DNA of 25,485 nt from UBA5794 sp965368815 (GCA_965368815.1 CBDUOH010000027.1:1-25485), one strand, 5' to 3'; shown: positions 1-8,703, counted from the first letter of the stretch. The notes: generated from the letters alone by a model not told the origin. Program-made: numbers and translations.

Positions 1-6
1 CTCCTT
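1..6 (-). promoter_or_regulatory. Probable Shine-Dalgarno of the next gene beyond the left edge
   Basis: Read on the minus strand, the last six bases of the window are AAGGAG, a strong ribosome binding site. The 74 bases between it and the gyrA stop hold no gene I can support, so this is probably the leader of a gene that starts just outside the window, downstream of gyrA and in the same direction. A frame without stops also crosses the gap but has no start codon. Confidence 0.4.
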
Positions 7-80
7 TCGCGGGCTCAGCTTACCGGTGGCCCCCCTCAGGACCGCGTCATAGAGAACGTACCCCGGCTCCGAAGAGTTCC

Positions 81-2522
81 CTACTCCTGTTCGGGTTCCT
101 CCGACTTGGCGACCGCAAGGGCCGAAAGTGTCGAACCTTCTGCAAGGTTCATCACCTTGACTCCGGTCGTATCCCTGCCCTGTCGGGAGATCGCCTTTGC
201 GGCTTGACGGATCACAATGCCATCCGAGGACGTCACCACGATCTCATCCGTATCGCGTACTCCGCGTGCCGCAGCGACGAGGCCTCTGGTCTTGGTCAGC
301 TTCATGGCCTTGACACCCGATCCTCCGCGCTTCTGCCGGCGGAAGTTCGACATCTTCGTCCGTTTGCCGTAGCCACCCGTCGTCAGCAGGAGCACATCCT
401 CGGCTTCCTCCTCGACCGCAGCGGCCACGACATGGTCGTTGTCACCCTTGAGACGGATACCGATCACACCCTGGCTCGCCCGACCCGTGGGACGGACATC
501 GCCTTCGTCGAACCGGATCCCCTGACCGTTGGCCGTGAACATGAGGAGGTCGGACTCGCCGTTCGTCTGCCGCACGGCGACAACCTCGTCGTCATCCTTG
601 AGATTGATCGCGACGAGCACCTGGTTCCGACTGTCGTAGTCGGAGAACTTCGACTTCTTCACCATGCCGGACTTCGTGAACATCACCAGATACCGGTTGG
701 TCTCGTAGTCCCGGGTGTCGATGATCGCCTCGACGTGCTCATCGGGTTCGAGCGGGAGCACCGATTGGATCAACGACCCTCTGGCCGTTCGGTCCTTGCG
801 TGGGATCTCGTGGGCACGAATCCGGTACACCTTGCCCCTGTTCGTGAAGAACAGCAGATAGGCATGGGCCGACGTGTAGAGCAGGTGCTCGATCACGTCC
901 TCGTCCTTCAGCTTCGAGCCCTGGACGCCACGACCGCCCCTGGCCTGGGTCCGATATGCCTTGGAAAGTACGGATTTGACGTATCCGGCCGCTGTCACGC
1001 TGACCACGAGTTCTTCGTCGGCAATCAGGTCTTCAAGGGACATGTCGCCAAGATCCGGGATGATCTGGCTCCGTCGATCGTCGGCGAACTTGCCCCTGAC
1101 CTCTGCGAGCTCTGTTGCGATCAATGCTCGCCGTTTGCCTTCGTCGGCAAGCAGGCTGTTGAGATAGTCGATGGTCGCTTCCAGATCCGCGAGTTCCTCG
1201 CGCAGCTTGTCCGTTTCGAGAGCCGTGAGCCTCCGGAGCGGCATGTCGAGGATGTGGTTCGCCTGGATCTCGGACAGTTCGAAGCGTTCCATCAACGCCG
1301 TACGTGCAACGTCGACGTTTGCCGAGGAGCGGATGATCTGAACGACCTCGTCGATGTTGTCAAGGGCGATGAGCAAACCACGCAAGATGTGTGCCCTCGC
1401 CTCGGCCTTCTCCAGACGGAACTGTGACCGGCGTTCGATGACCTCGAGCTGGTGATCCACGTAGTGATGCACGAGCTGGGCCAGGTTGAGCGTCTTGGGG
1501 ACGCCGTCGACGAGCGCCACGTTGTTGACCGAGAACGAGTCCTCGAGCTGACTGTGTTTGAAAACGAGGTTGAGGACGACCTGGGGCCGGGCGTCCTTCT
1601 TGAGCTCGATCACGAGCCGGGTTCCGTGGCGGTCGGACTCGTCGCGGAGGTCGGCGATGCCCTCGATGGTCTTGTTCCGGACCGCATCGGCAATCTTCTC
1701 CATGATGCGATCGCGCGACACCTGATACGGGATCTCCGTGACCACGATGGCGGTCCTGTTCTTACGGACCTCCACGATGTCGGTGACGGCGCGCATCCGG
1801 ATCGACCCGCGGCCGGTGAGGAGGGCCTCGTGGATGCCCTTGGACCCCACGATGTAGGCACCGGTCGGGAAATCGGGTCCTTTGACGAACTGCATGAGGT
1901 CTTCGGCAGTCGCGTCCGGATGGTCGAGGGCGTGGAGCACGGCGTCGCACACCTCGCCGAGATTGTGCGGAGCCATGTTTGTCGCCATGCCGACGGCGAT
2001 CCCGGTTGAGCCGTTGACCAACAGGTTCGGGAATCGGGATGGAAGGACTTCGGGTTCCTGTCGCTCCCCCGAGTAGTTGTCCTTGAAGTCGACCGTGTTC
2101 TCGTCGATGCCGTCGAGCATGTGGGCGGACAGCTTCGAGAGTCGCGCCTCGACATATCGCATCGCTGCGGGTGGATCATCGACGGTACCGAAGTTCCCCT
2201 GCGGGTCGATCAACGGGTTGCGGAGGGCGAAGTCCTGACCGAGCCGGACCATCGAGTCGTAGACGGCTTCGGGAGCGTGCGGGTGGAACCAACCGACGAC
2301 GTCACCGACAACACGCGAGGCTTTGCGATACGGAGTGCCCGGTCGGATCCCGCTGTCCCACATCGAGTACAGCACCCTGCGGTGGACCGGCTTGAGCCCG
2401 TCACGCACATCGGGCAGTGCACGTGAAACGATGACCGACATCGCGTACTCGAGGAACGAGTCCTGCATCTCACGTTCGATGTCGATGGAAGTGAAGGCTT
2501 CGTGTTGCGTTTCGTCTGTCAT
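81..2522 (-). CDS. gyrA: DNA gyrase subunit A
   Basis: This is the breakage-reunion subunit of the A2B2 gyrase that introduces negative supercoils using ATP hydrolysed by GyrB. The protein is 813 residues, normal for the family. The catalytic tyrosine is Y123 in the AAMRY motif. The C-terminal beta-pinwheel carries a GyrA box, QARGGRG, at 526-532, which marks it as gyrase rather than topoisomerase IV, and a second box-like QKRGGSG at 730-736. It starts with ATG 11 bases after the gyrB stop, so the two are surely co-transcribed. The quinolone-determining helix is unusual: where E. coli has HPH-GDSA-VYD this protein has HPH-APEA-VYD (residues 80-89), so the position of E. coli Ser83 is Glu85 and that of Gly81 is Ala83. 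Asp89, equivalent to E. coli Asp87, is kept. Confidence 0.97.
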   Translation of the reverse strand: MTDETQHEAFTSIDIEREMQDSFLEYAMSVIVSRALPDVRDGLKPVHRRVLYSMWDSGIRPGTPYRKASRVVGDVVGWFHPHAPEAVYDSMVRLGQDFALRNPLIDPQGNFGTVDDPPAAMRYVEARLSKLSAHMLDGIDENTVDFKDNYSGERQEPEVLPSRFPNLLVNGSTGIAVGMATNMAPHNLGEVCDAVLHALDHPDATAEDLMQFVKGPDFPTGAYIVGSKGIHEALLTGRGSIRMRAVTDIVEVRKNRTAIVVTEIPYQVSRDRIMEKIADAVRNKTIEGIADLRDESDRHGTRLVIELKKDARPQVVLNLVFKHSQLEDSFSVNNVALVDGVPKTLNLAQLVHHYVDHQLEVIERRSQFRLEKAEARAHILRGLLIALDNIDEVVQIIRSSANVDVARTALMERFELSEIQANHILDMPLRRLTALETDKLREELADLEATIDYLNSLLADEGKRRALIATELAEVRGKFADDRRSQIIPDLGDMSLEDLIADEELVVSVTAAGYVKSVLSKAYRTQARGGRGVQGSKLKDEDVIEHLLYTSAHAYLLFFTNRGKVYRIRAHEIPRKDRTARGSLIQSVLPLEPDEHVEAIIDTRDYETNRYLVMFTKSGMVKKSKFSDYDSRNQVLVAINLKDDDEVVAVRQTNGESDLLMFTANGQGIRFDEGDVRPTGRASQGVIGIRLKGDNDHVVAAAVEEEAEDVLLLTTGGYGKRTKMSNFRRQKRGGSGVKAMKLTKTRGLVAAARGVRDTDEIVVTSSDGIVIRQAAKAISRQGRDTTGVKVMNLAEGSTLSALAVAKSEEPEQE

Positions 2523-2533
2523 GTGCGCTTCCC

Positions 2534-4468
2534 CTAGGCGTCCAGGAACCGGACGTCTCGTGCGTTCTGCTGGATGAACAGCCGCCTGGCCTCGACATCG
2601 CTCCCCATGAGGGTGGAGAATGTCTCCTCGGCTGAGAACTGCTCCTCGAGCTCGACTCGCAGCAATGTCCGCTGGCCGAGGTCCATCGTGGTGTCAGCGA
2701 GCTCGTCGGCGTTCATCTCGCCAAGACCCTTGAATCGCTGGATGTTGATCTTCTTGCCTTCGTTCGCAAGCTTGAAAGCCTCGAGATCCTCGTCGTTCTG
2801 GATCCAGGTCGTCTTGGTCCCGATCTTGGCCGAATACAGCGGTGGCTGGGCGATGTACACGTAGCCGTGCTCGATCACCTCGGGCATGTGCCTGAAGAAG
2901 AACGTCAGCAGGAGGGTCCGGATGTGGGCACCATCGACGTCGGCGTCCGTCAGGATGATGATCTTCTTGTATCGGGCCCTCGTGATGTCCATCTCGTCGC
3001 CGATACCCGTTCCGATCGCTGTGATCAGCGACTGGACCTCGGTGTTCTGCAGCACACGACCGATGCGGTTCTTCTCGACGTTGATGATCTTTCCCCGGAT
3101 GGGGAGAATCGCCTGGAACTCGGAGTTCCGTGCTTGCTTGGCTGATCCACCGGCCGAATCTCCCTCGACGATGAACAGCTCCGAGACATCGGGGTCCTTC
3201 GACGAACAGTCCGAGAGCTTGCCGGGGAGTCCGCCGGATTCGAGCAAGCTCTTGCGACGGGTGAGGTCACGGGCCTGACGCGCAGCGGCACGGGCTCGGG
3301 CGGCCTGGGACGCCTTGTCGGCGATCTTCTTGGCGTCCCCAGGGTGGCGTTCGAGCCAGTCGGGCAGCGCCGCATTCATCGCCTTCTGGACGAATCCCTT
3401 GATCTCGGTGTTCCCGAGCTTCGTCTTGGTCTGACCCTCGAACTGCGGCTGGCGCACCTTCGCCGAGATGATGGCGGTCAGGCCCTCCCGGATGTCAGAA
3501 CCCTGGAGATTCTCGTCCTTGTCCTTGAGTACGCCCTTGGTGCGGGCAGCCTCGTTGATGGCCTTCGTCAGGGCAGAACGGAACCCCTCTTCGTGGGTGC
3601 CGCCCTCGTGCGTGTTGATGTTGTTGGCGAACGACAGGATCGACTCCTGGTACCCGTTCGTCCATTGCATGGCGATCGCGACCTCGGCGTTGTCGTCGGA
3701 ATGCTCGAAGTAGGCGATCTGGCCATGGATCGGCTCACGGTTGGCGTTGAGGTGCCGCACGAAGTCGACGATGCCGCCGGCGTACTTGAACGTCTCCTCG
3801 AAGGGTTCCTCACCCTCTTCGACCCGTTCGTCGATGAATCGGATCTCGAGGCCCTTGTTCAGGAATGCCATCTCACGCAGACGGGTGGTCACCGTCGAGC
3901 GTTTGTATTCGGTCGTCTCCTCGAAGATCGCGGGGTCGGCCCAGAACGTGACCGACGTCCCGGACCGTTTCATCTCCTTGCCCTTCTTGAGCTTCCCGAG
4001 GGGTTCGCCATAGGCAAAACTCTGGGTCCACAGGTACCCGTCACGGACGACCTCGACGTCGGTTCGGGTCGACAGGGCATTGACGACCGAAATCCCGACA
4101 CCGTGGAGACCGCCCGACACCTGATAGGCCCCTGCGTCGAACTTGCCCCCGGCGTGGAGTGTCGTCATCACTGTGGTGACGGCGGGAAGTCCGCTTCCCT
4201 TGTGCTTCTCCACCGGGATACCGCGACCGTTGTCCCTGACCCGCACGCCGCCGTCGGCGAGCAGCGTCACACCGATGCGGCTGGCATGGCCCGCCATTGC
4301 TTCGTCCACAGAGTTGTCCACAACCTCCCAGATCAGGTGGTGGAGTCCCTTGGGCCCGGTCGACCCGATGTACATGGAAGGTCGTCTACGGACCGCTTCA
4401 AGACCTTCGAGGACCTGGATCGAGTCCGCCCCATAGGCCGCGTCTGACGAAGATGATGGCTTGCTCAC
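2534..4468 (-). CDS. gyrB: DNA gyrase subunit B
   Basis: This is the ATPase subunit of gyrase. The 644 residues show the GHKL ATPase domain (E48 and N52 in the WEVVDNSVDEA motif, D79 in RDNGRG, and a lid glycine motif near 119-125), the transducer with QTKTKLG near 346-352, and the TOPRIM domain with EGDSAGG at 435-441 and DADVDG at 508-513 for the metal ions used in DNA cleavage. The short C-terminal tail lacks the insertion seen in enterobacterial GyrB. The start is GTG at 4468, with AAGGAG five bases upstream. The stop lies 11 bases before gyrA. A TATACT box in the upstream gap suggests the gyrBA pair also has its own promoter. Confidence 0.97.
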   Translation of the reverse strand: MSKPSSSSDAAYGADSIQVLEGLEAVRRRPSMYIGSTGPKGLHHLIWEVVDNSVDEAMAGHASRIGVTLLADGGVRVRDNGRGIPVEKHKGSGLPAVTTVMTTLHAGGKFDAGAYQVSGGLHGVGISVVNALSTRTDVEVVRDGYLWTQSFAYGEPLGKLKKGKEMKRSGTSVTFWADPAIFEETTEYKRSTVTTRLREMAFLNKGLEIRFIDERVEEGEEPFEETFKYAGGIVDFVRHLNANREPIHGQIAYFEHSDDNAEVAIAMQWTNGYQESILSFANNINTHEGGTHEEGFRSALTKAINEAARTKGVLKDKDENLQGSDIREGLTAIISAKVRQPQFEGQTKTKLGNTEIKGFVQKAMNAALPDWLERHPGDAKKIADKASQAARARAAARQARDLTRRKSLLESGGLPGKLSDCSSKDPDVSELFIVEGDSAGGSAKQARNSEFQAILPIRGKIINVEKNRIGRVLQNTEVQSLITAIGTGIGDEMDITRARYKKIIILTDADVDGAHIRTLLLTFFFRHMPEVIEHGYVYIAQPPLYSAKIGTKTTWIQNDEDLEAFKLANEGKKINIQRFKGLGEMNADELADTTMDLGQRTLLRVELEEQFSAEETFSTLMGSDVEARRLFIQQNARDVRFLDA

Positions 4469-4525
4469 GAGGCTCCTTCTGCGTGCCCCTTCGGCGGATT
4501 TTCAGGGGCGTATGACACGCTTGTA

Positions 4526-4531
4526 AGTATA
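4526..4531 (-). promoter_or_regulatory. Candidate -10 box for gyrBA
   Basis: TATACT on the minus strand, 57 bases before the gyrB GTG, matches the sigma-A -10 consensus at five of six positions. No convincing -35 hexamer lies 16-18 bases upstream. Instead a GGGG-AGTAA-CCCC inverted repeat at 4540-4552 occupies the -35 region and could be an operator or a supercoiling-sensitive element. Activity is inferred from sequence only. Confidence 0.4.
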
Positions 4532-4553
4532 GCGGCTGTGGGGAGTAACCCCT

Positions 4554-4904
4554 TTATTTGCTTGGCCTATCGGGCCGCGGACGGGTTGCGACCTTGATCC
4601 GGACGGCGGTGATGAGGTCCGCTCCGAAACGCTCGGAGATGACCGTCCGGAGGTCCTCGATCTGGTACTTGAGGAGTGACGCAGCCGACCCGTCCGTCAC
4701 CTCGACGAGCAGGGTTCCGTTCTTCACTCCGACCGGGGTTCCAAGGTTGGCCCAATCGGTGGGGACGACCGTTTCCCACTCGCTCACGAGCTGGCTGTGT
4801 CGCATGTCGACACCCACGGCTGCCTTCTCGATGACCGATGCGAGCAGGCTGGAAATCTCCTCCGGTTGTTTCGGACCCTTGGGTCCGTAGTACTTGGCTC
4901 TCAC
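4554..4904 (-). CDS. dciA: DciA-like protein (DUF721), helicase-loading factor
   Basis: This 116-residue protein matches the DUF721 family: an early SEWETVVP segment, a central GxLLVEV strand and a final helix-strand ending in AVRIKV. DciA is the ancestral bacterial factor that helps load the replicative helicase DnaB, and it often sits between recF and gyrB in Actinobacteria, as here. I choose the GTG at 4904 because it overlaps the recF stop as GTGA and has GGAAGG eight bases upstream. An upstream TTG at 4934 is also in frame but has no advantage. The coupling implies co-translation with recF. Confidence 0.85.
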   Translation of the reverse strand: MRAKYYGPKGPKQPEEISSLLASVIEKAAVGVDMRHSQLVSEWETVVPTDWANLGTPVGVKNGTLLVEVTDGSAASLLKYQIEDLRTVISERFGADLITAVRIKVATRPRPDRPSK

Positions 4905-5992
4905 GATGACACCTTCCCATCCCTGACCGACCAACGGCGTCCCCCGATCGGTACTTCATCTTCTCGTGCGGTTGTGACAAAAACCTGACCTGTCGGCATG
5001 AGGTCGAGAACACGCCCCGCCCGCTCGCTGTCGAGTTCGGAGAACACGTCATCGAGCAACAGGATCGGCGTCTGGTCGCGGACCTCCTCGATGAGCCGAT
5101 AGGCACCGATCCGCAACGCGAGGGCAGTCGTGCGCTGTTCTCCCTGGGATGCCCGGTACCTGGTGTGACGACCGTCGAGTTCGAGCTCGGGTTCATCCCG
5201 ATGTGGCCCGACCGTCGTGGTGCGGATCTCCATGTCCTTCGCCCGTTTGTCACCGAGAGCCGTCACGAACGCGGACACCAGGTCCGATTCGTGGAGGACG
5301 CCGTCAGAGCCCCACGTGGAACGGTACGACCATCGAAGGGCCCCATCACCACCGACCACCACATACGCCTCCTCAAGGTGCCTCTGCAGGCTCGTGGCGA
5401 CCGACCGGCGATGCATCAGTACCCGTGCACCGGACATGGCCAACCGCTGATCCCACACATCCAGCGATACGGGGTCTGTCGATCGACCTTCCTGCTTGAG
5501 AAGTGAGTTGCGCTGACGGAGTGCGCGGTCGTAATCCGTCTGATCGGCCACCGCCTGGGGCCAGAGACGGGCGGCGAGGTCATCGAGGTAGTCCCGACGT
5601 ATCGAAGCCGACCGTTTCACGACGTCGAGATCATCTGGAAGAAAGGCAACGACAGGGACCGCCGTCATCACATCTCGCATGCGCGCCGGGCGTTTCCCGT
5701 TGACGAGCACCGTCCTGCGACCCGATGTGGGGATCTCGCATTCCACTGTCGTCTCGCTTGCCTTGCCTGCGAACGAGCCCCTCACGACCGCTGCATCAGC
5801 GCCTTCCCGGATCAGTGCGTCGTCGGGTACACCGCGGAACGACTTGGTGGTTCCGAGGTAGCTGATCGCCTCAAGAACCGAGGTCTTCCCCTGTCCGTTG
5901 TCACCGACGAGCACGTTGACCCCGGGATCGGGCTCGAAACGAAGGGCCGCGTAGGACCGGAAATCCCGGACGTCAAGCCAGGTGACGCGCAT
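4901..5992 (-). CDS. recF: DNA replication/repair protein RecF
   Basis: RecF is an SMC-like ATPase that helps RecO/RecR load RecA at gapped DNA and stalled forks. The 363-residue protein has an N-terminal Walker A (GDNGQGKTS, 30-38), an ABC-type signature around SQGEQRTTALALR, and a Walker B followed by a D-loop (ILLLDDVFSELD), in the expected order and length. It starts with ATG six bases after the dnaN stop, giving the classic dnaN-recF coupling, and its stop overlaps the start of dciA. No gnd-like gene separates it from dnaN, unlike in mycobacteria. Confidence 0.96.
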   Translation of the reverse strand: MRVTWLDVRDFRSYAALRFEPDPGVNVLVGDNGQGKTSVLEAISYLGTTKSFRGVPDDALIREGADAAVVRGSFAGKASETTVECEIPTSGRRTVLVNGKRPARMRDVMTAVPVVAFLPDDLDVVKRSASIRRDYLDDLAARLWPQAVADQTDYDRALRQRNSLLKQEGRSTDPVSLDVWDQRLAMSGARVLMHRRSVATSLQRHLEEAYVVVGGDGALRWSYRSTWGSDGVLHESDLVSAFVTALGDKRAKDMEIRTTTVGPHRDEPELELDGRHTRYRASQGEQRTTALALRIGAYRLIEEVRDQTPILLLDDVFSELDSERAGRVLDLMPTGQVFVTTAREDEVPIGGRRWSVRDGKVSS

Positions 5993-5998
5993 CCCCGC

Positions 5999-7078
5999 CT
6001 ACAGGCGGACCGGCATCAACAGGTAGCGGAATTCCTCACTTGAGCCACCGTGCATCAGACCCGGCTTGAGCGGATCGGATGTCTCGATGACGACTTGGTC
6101 GTCATCCACGGCGTTGATGCCGTCCATCAGGTAACGCGTGTTGAATGCGATCGTCATGTCATCGCCCGTGTACTCGCCCTCGAGGAGTTCGGATGCCTCG
6201 CCGACCTCCTGGCGTATCACCGAGAGCTCGACACCTCCACCGTGCATTGCGAGGCGAACCGGGATGTGGTCCTCGGCGACGAGAGCCGCACGACCGACTG
6301 CCTCGAGCAGGCCGGCTTTGTCGACCGTCAGGCGGTTCGAATGACCTTCCGGCAGGAGCTGTCGATAATTGGGGAAGGTGGAGTCGATGATGCGGACCGT
6401 GAGGCGACCCTGGTCCGTGACGAACGATGCTTCCCTCTCACCGAGGGTCACCTTCATCGGCCCCGTCCCGACCGTCCGGCCGAGCTCGCGGAGCGCCCGG
6501 TACGGGACGAGCTTCGACCCCTCGGTCGCGACGCCGGGAACATCCCTGACGGCGAGTCGGTAGGAGTCGGTCGCAACAAGCCTGAGGCTTTCCTCGTTGG
6601 CTTCGAACAGGACACCGGTGAGGGTCGGCCGGGCGTCGTCACCCGATGCGGCAACGCCGACCTGACTCAATGCACGGATCAGGCTCGCCCCATCCACGGA
6701 GACTTCTTCCCCTCCGGCAGCGTCCCCGATCTTGGGGAAATCCTCAACCGCCATTTCCCTGAGCCTGAACTGCGGTCCGTTGCCGGTGATCTCGATGTGT
6801 CCGTCGGCCGATACGAGCGACACGGCTCCGTGCGGGAGCTTGCGTACAGCTTCCGCCGCCAACTTGGCTGGTATGACCGTCCGGCCGTCTTCGGTCACCT
6901 CGACATCGAGATATGTACGAACCGTGATCTCGTTGTCTGTCCCGGTGACGGTCAGCTTGCCCCCGGCGACCTCGCAGAGAACGCCCTGAAGGATCGGCAA
7001 AGGAGAACGCGTACCCACTGCTCGTCCCGCACGGGCAAGCACATCTGCCAGATCGTCTCGTTCGGCCCTTATTCGCAC
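5999..7078 (-). CDS. dnaN: DNA polymerase III beta subunit (sliding clamp)
   Basis: This is the ring-shaped processivity clamp of the replicase. From the chosen GTG at 7078 the protein has 359 residues, close to the usual length, and begins RIRAERDDLADVLARAGR after the initiator, a typical clamp first helix. Three repeated clamp folds follow. The C-terminus ends in YLLMPVRL, the conserved P-M-R-L type ending that forms the client-peptide pocket. A longer in-frame TTG at 7123 would run into the origin unwinding element. The GTG has AGGGGA about seven bases upstream, so I prefer it. Confidence 0.96.
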   Translation of the reverse strand: MRIRAERDDLADVLARAGRAVGTRSPLPILQGVLCEVAGGKLTVTGTDNEITVRTYLDVEVTEDGRTVIPAKLAAEAVRKLPHGAVSLVSADGHIEITGNGPQFRLREMAVEDFPKIGDAAGGEEVSVDGASLIRALSQVGVAASGDDARPTLTGVLFEANEESLRLVATDSYRLAVRDVPGVATEGSKLVPYRALRELGRTVGTGPMKVTLGEREASFVTDQGRLTVRIIDSTFPNYRQLLPEGHSNRLTVDKAGLLEAVGRAALVAEDHIPVRLAMHGGGVELSVIRQEVGEASELLEGEYTGDDMTIAFNTRYLMDGINAVDDDQVVIETSDPLKPGLMHGGSSEEFRYLLMPVRL

Positions 7079-7271
7079 GTGTGTCTTCCCCTGGTTTCTG
7101 CTTCTGCTGAATGTTTCATGCAAAGAGTAGATGTAGTAGTAGTCCCTGTGGATTGTGGAGAAGAACCCCTGACCCGTGTCATTGGGCGGTTTCCGTGTCC
7201 ACAGGGGTTGTGTATGGATCGCACGATATCCACGCCCGAGCGTGAACGCGTTCGCGAGGTGTGGACAAAGG
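7079..7271. other. Replication origin, dnaA-dnaN side (oriC unwinding region)
   Basis: The 193 bases between the dnaA stop and the dnaN start hold several DnaA-box-like nine-mers: TGTGGATTG (7147-7155), TGTGGAGAA (7154-7162), GTGTCCACA (7195-7203), a weak ATATCCACG (7226-7234), and TGTGGACAA (7260-7268) a few bases after the dnaA stop. On the minus strand, two boxes are followed by a short GC spacer and then repeated TAC/ATC/TAC triplets toward dnaN. This is the order of the Bacillus subtilis basal unwinding system. Origin location is also supported by the gene order and by the genes on both sides pointing away. Confidence 0.85.
7125..7142 (+). other. DnaA-trio element (probable DNA unwinding start)
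   Basis: Reading 5' to 3' on the plus strand, triplets GAG-TAG-ATG-TAG-TAG-TAG end four bases before the DnaA box at 7147. DnaA-trios are repeats of 3'-G/A-A-T-5' bound by the DnaA filament on single-stranded DNA. Four of the six triplets here are exact TAG, with the perfect ones nearest the box as in characterised origins. The spacer TCCC matches the GC-rich cluster normally found between box and trio. Confidence 0.75.
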
Positions 7272-8660
7272 TCATCTTGTCCTCAGCTCCTGGGTGATTG
7301 CTGTGACCTCGTCGTAGACCGCCTTGTCGGTCTGGAGGAGGTTCGTGATCTTCTCGACGGCATGCATCACCGTCGTGTGGTCCCGCCCCCCGAACGCTGC
7401 ACCGATACGGGGAAGCGAAAGGCCGGTCTGTTCACGGCTGATGTACATGGCGATCTGACGCTGTCGTGCGAGGGGTTGCCTGCGAGACGGGCCGAGAAGC
7501 TCCGATTGCGGGAGTTCGTAGTACTGAGCGACGGTCGAGATGATGAGATCGGCGGTCAGCGGTGCTGTCGCCTGCAGTTTCACGATGTCGCGCAGCACGC
7601 TGGAAGCAAGGTCGAGTGTCACGGGTTCGTTGGTCAACGTCGCAAATGCAGTGACCCTCGTCAGGGCACCTTCGAGCTCGCGTACGTTGTCCGCCACGTT
7701 CTCGGCGATGAACCCCAGGACCTCGTGCGGAATCGGTTTGTCACCCGCCGCTGCATTCTTGCGGAGGATCGCAAGGCGCGTCTCGACGTCTGGACTCTGG
7801 ATGTCCGTGGTGAGACCCCATTCGAACCTGCTGCGCAAACGATCCTCGATCGTCTTGAGCTCGCGCGGTGCACGGTCCGACGAGATGACCAATTGGTTCC
7901 CGGCTTCGTAGAGCGAGTTGAACGTGTGGAAGAACTCCTCGAGCACCATCTCCTTGCCCTCGAAGAACTGCACGTCATCGAGGAGGAGGATGTTCACCTT
8001 GCGGTATCGCGCCTTGAAGTCATCCATCCGCTTGCGACGGATCGAGTTGATGAAGTCGTTGAAGAATGCTTCCGACGTTGCGTACTTCACGACAGCGTTG
8101 CGTGACAGCTCGAGCCGGTGCTGTCCCACGGCGTGGAGAAGATGTGTCTTCCCCAAGCCCGAGCCGGCGTAGATGAACAGCGGGTTGTAGTGCCTACCCG
8201 GTTTCTCGGCAACGGCTTGGGCGGCGGCGTGGGCAAAGCGGTTCGAGGCACCGACGACGAAGTTGTCGAAGGAATAGCGGGCGAGCAGGTTCGAGGTGTC
8301 GGCCTGTGCGAGGGGTTCGTCGATCCTCGATCTGAGCTGGTCGTCAAGCGTTGATTGATACGGGCGATCATCGGCACTCGTCTCGGGTTCGGGTTTGGTG
8401 GTGACCGTGATCGCGATCTCGAACGGTTTGGACCACACCGACGACCCGATCTCCCCTATCTGGTGGGTGTAGTTGTCCTTCACCCAGGTCGCATTGAAAC
8501 GATTCGGGGCCTCGAGCGTCAGGATGTCGCCATCGTGGGTGACCTCGAGTGGTTTGATCCACGTCTCCCATTTCGCTGGCCCGATCACATCGCGGAGGCG
8601 GCTGTGAAAGAGTTCGATCTTCGAGTCAACTGACCCGGGAGTAGCTTGTATGGCTCCCAC
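7272..8660 (-). CDS. dnaA: Chromosomal replication initiator DnaA
   Basis: DnaA is the AAA+ initiator that binds DnaA boxes and melts the origin. With the GTG start at 8660 the protein has 462 residues: domain I about 10-85, a short acidic/polar linker, an AAA+ core with Walker A GSGLGKTH at 166-173 and Walker B NILLLDDVQF, and domain IV with the signature GGRDHTTVMHA. I choose this start because GGAGG lies ten bases upstream. An in-frame ATG at 8687 has no clear ribosome site, and one at 8801 would place the upstream DnaA boxes inside the gene. The linker is compact compared with Streptomyces DnaA. Boxes upstream suggest autoregulation. Confidence 0.96.
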   Translation of the reverse strand: MGAIQATPGSVDSKIELFHSRLRDVIGPAKWETWIKPLEVTHDGDILTLEAPNRFNATWVKDNYTHQIGEIGSSVWSKPFEIAITVTTKPEPETSADDRPYQSTLDDQLRSRIDEPLAQADTSNLLARYSFDNFVVGASNRFAHAAAQAVAEKPGRHYNPLFIYAGSGLGKTHLLHAVGQHRLELSRNAVVKYATSEAFFNDFINSIRRKRMDDFKARYRKVNILLLDDVQFFEGKEMVLEEFFHTFNSLYEAGNQLVISSDRAPRELKTIEDRLRSRFEWGLTTDIQSPDVETRLAILRKNAAAGDKPIPHEVLGFIAENVADNVRELEGALTRVTAFATLTNEPVTLDLASSVLRDIVKLQATAPLTADLIISTVAQYYELPQSELLGPSRRQPLARQRQIAMYISREQTGLSLPRIGAAFGGRDHTTVMHAVEKITNLLQTDKAVYDEVTAITQELRTR

Positions 8661-8670
8661 TGTGTCGTGT

Positions 8671-8675
8671 CCTCC
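8671..8675 (-). promoter_or_regulatory. Shine-Dalgarno deciding the dnaA start
   Basis: GGAGG on the minus strand lies ten bases before GTG 8660. The two longer in-frame starts (ATG 8687 and the one at 8801) have no comparable site, so this supports the shorter DnaA. Confidence 0.55.
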
Positions 8676-8703
8676 AACATTCTGCATTTTCCAAGGCACC
8701 AAT

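Noticed and set aside
1..80. Minus-strand frame open across the gap after gyrA (reads GYVLYDAVLRGATGKLS)
   Set aside because: No start codon in frame, including the adjacent part of gyrA, and an AAGGAG at the edge suggests the next gene starts outside. Extending the sequence leftward would settle it.
204..1427. Long plus-strand open frame opposite gyrA
   Set aside because: It mirrors the well-supported gyrA frame, has no family resemblance, and is typical of G/C-rich antisense frames.
3344..4447. Long plus-strand open frame opposite gyrB
   Set aside because: Composition follows the codon pattern of gyrB on the other strand; no recognisable domain.
4540..4557. Plus-strand hairpin with T-rich tail (GGGG-AGTAA-CCCC then TTTATTT) as a terminator
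   Set aside because: No plus-strand gene ends there; the stem is only four pairs. I keep it as a possible operator.
6050..7297. Plus-strand open frame opposite dnaN that crosses the origin
   Set aside because: It runs through the DnaA boxes and trio and has no protein resemblance.
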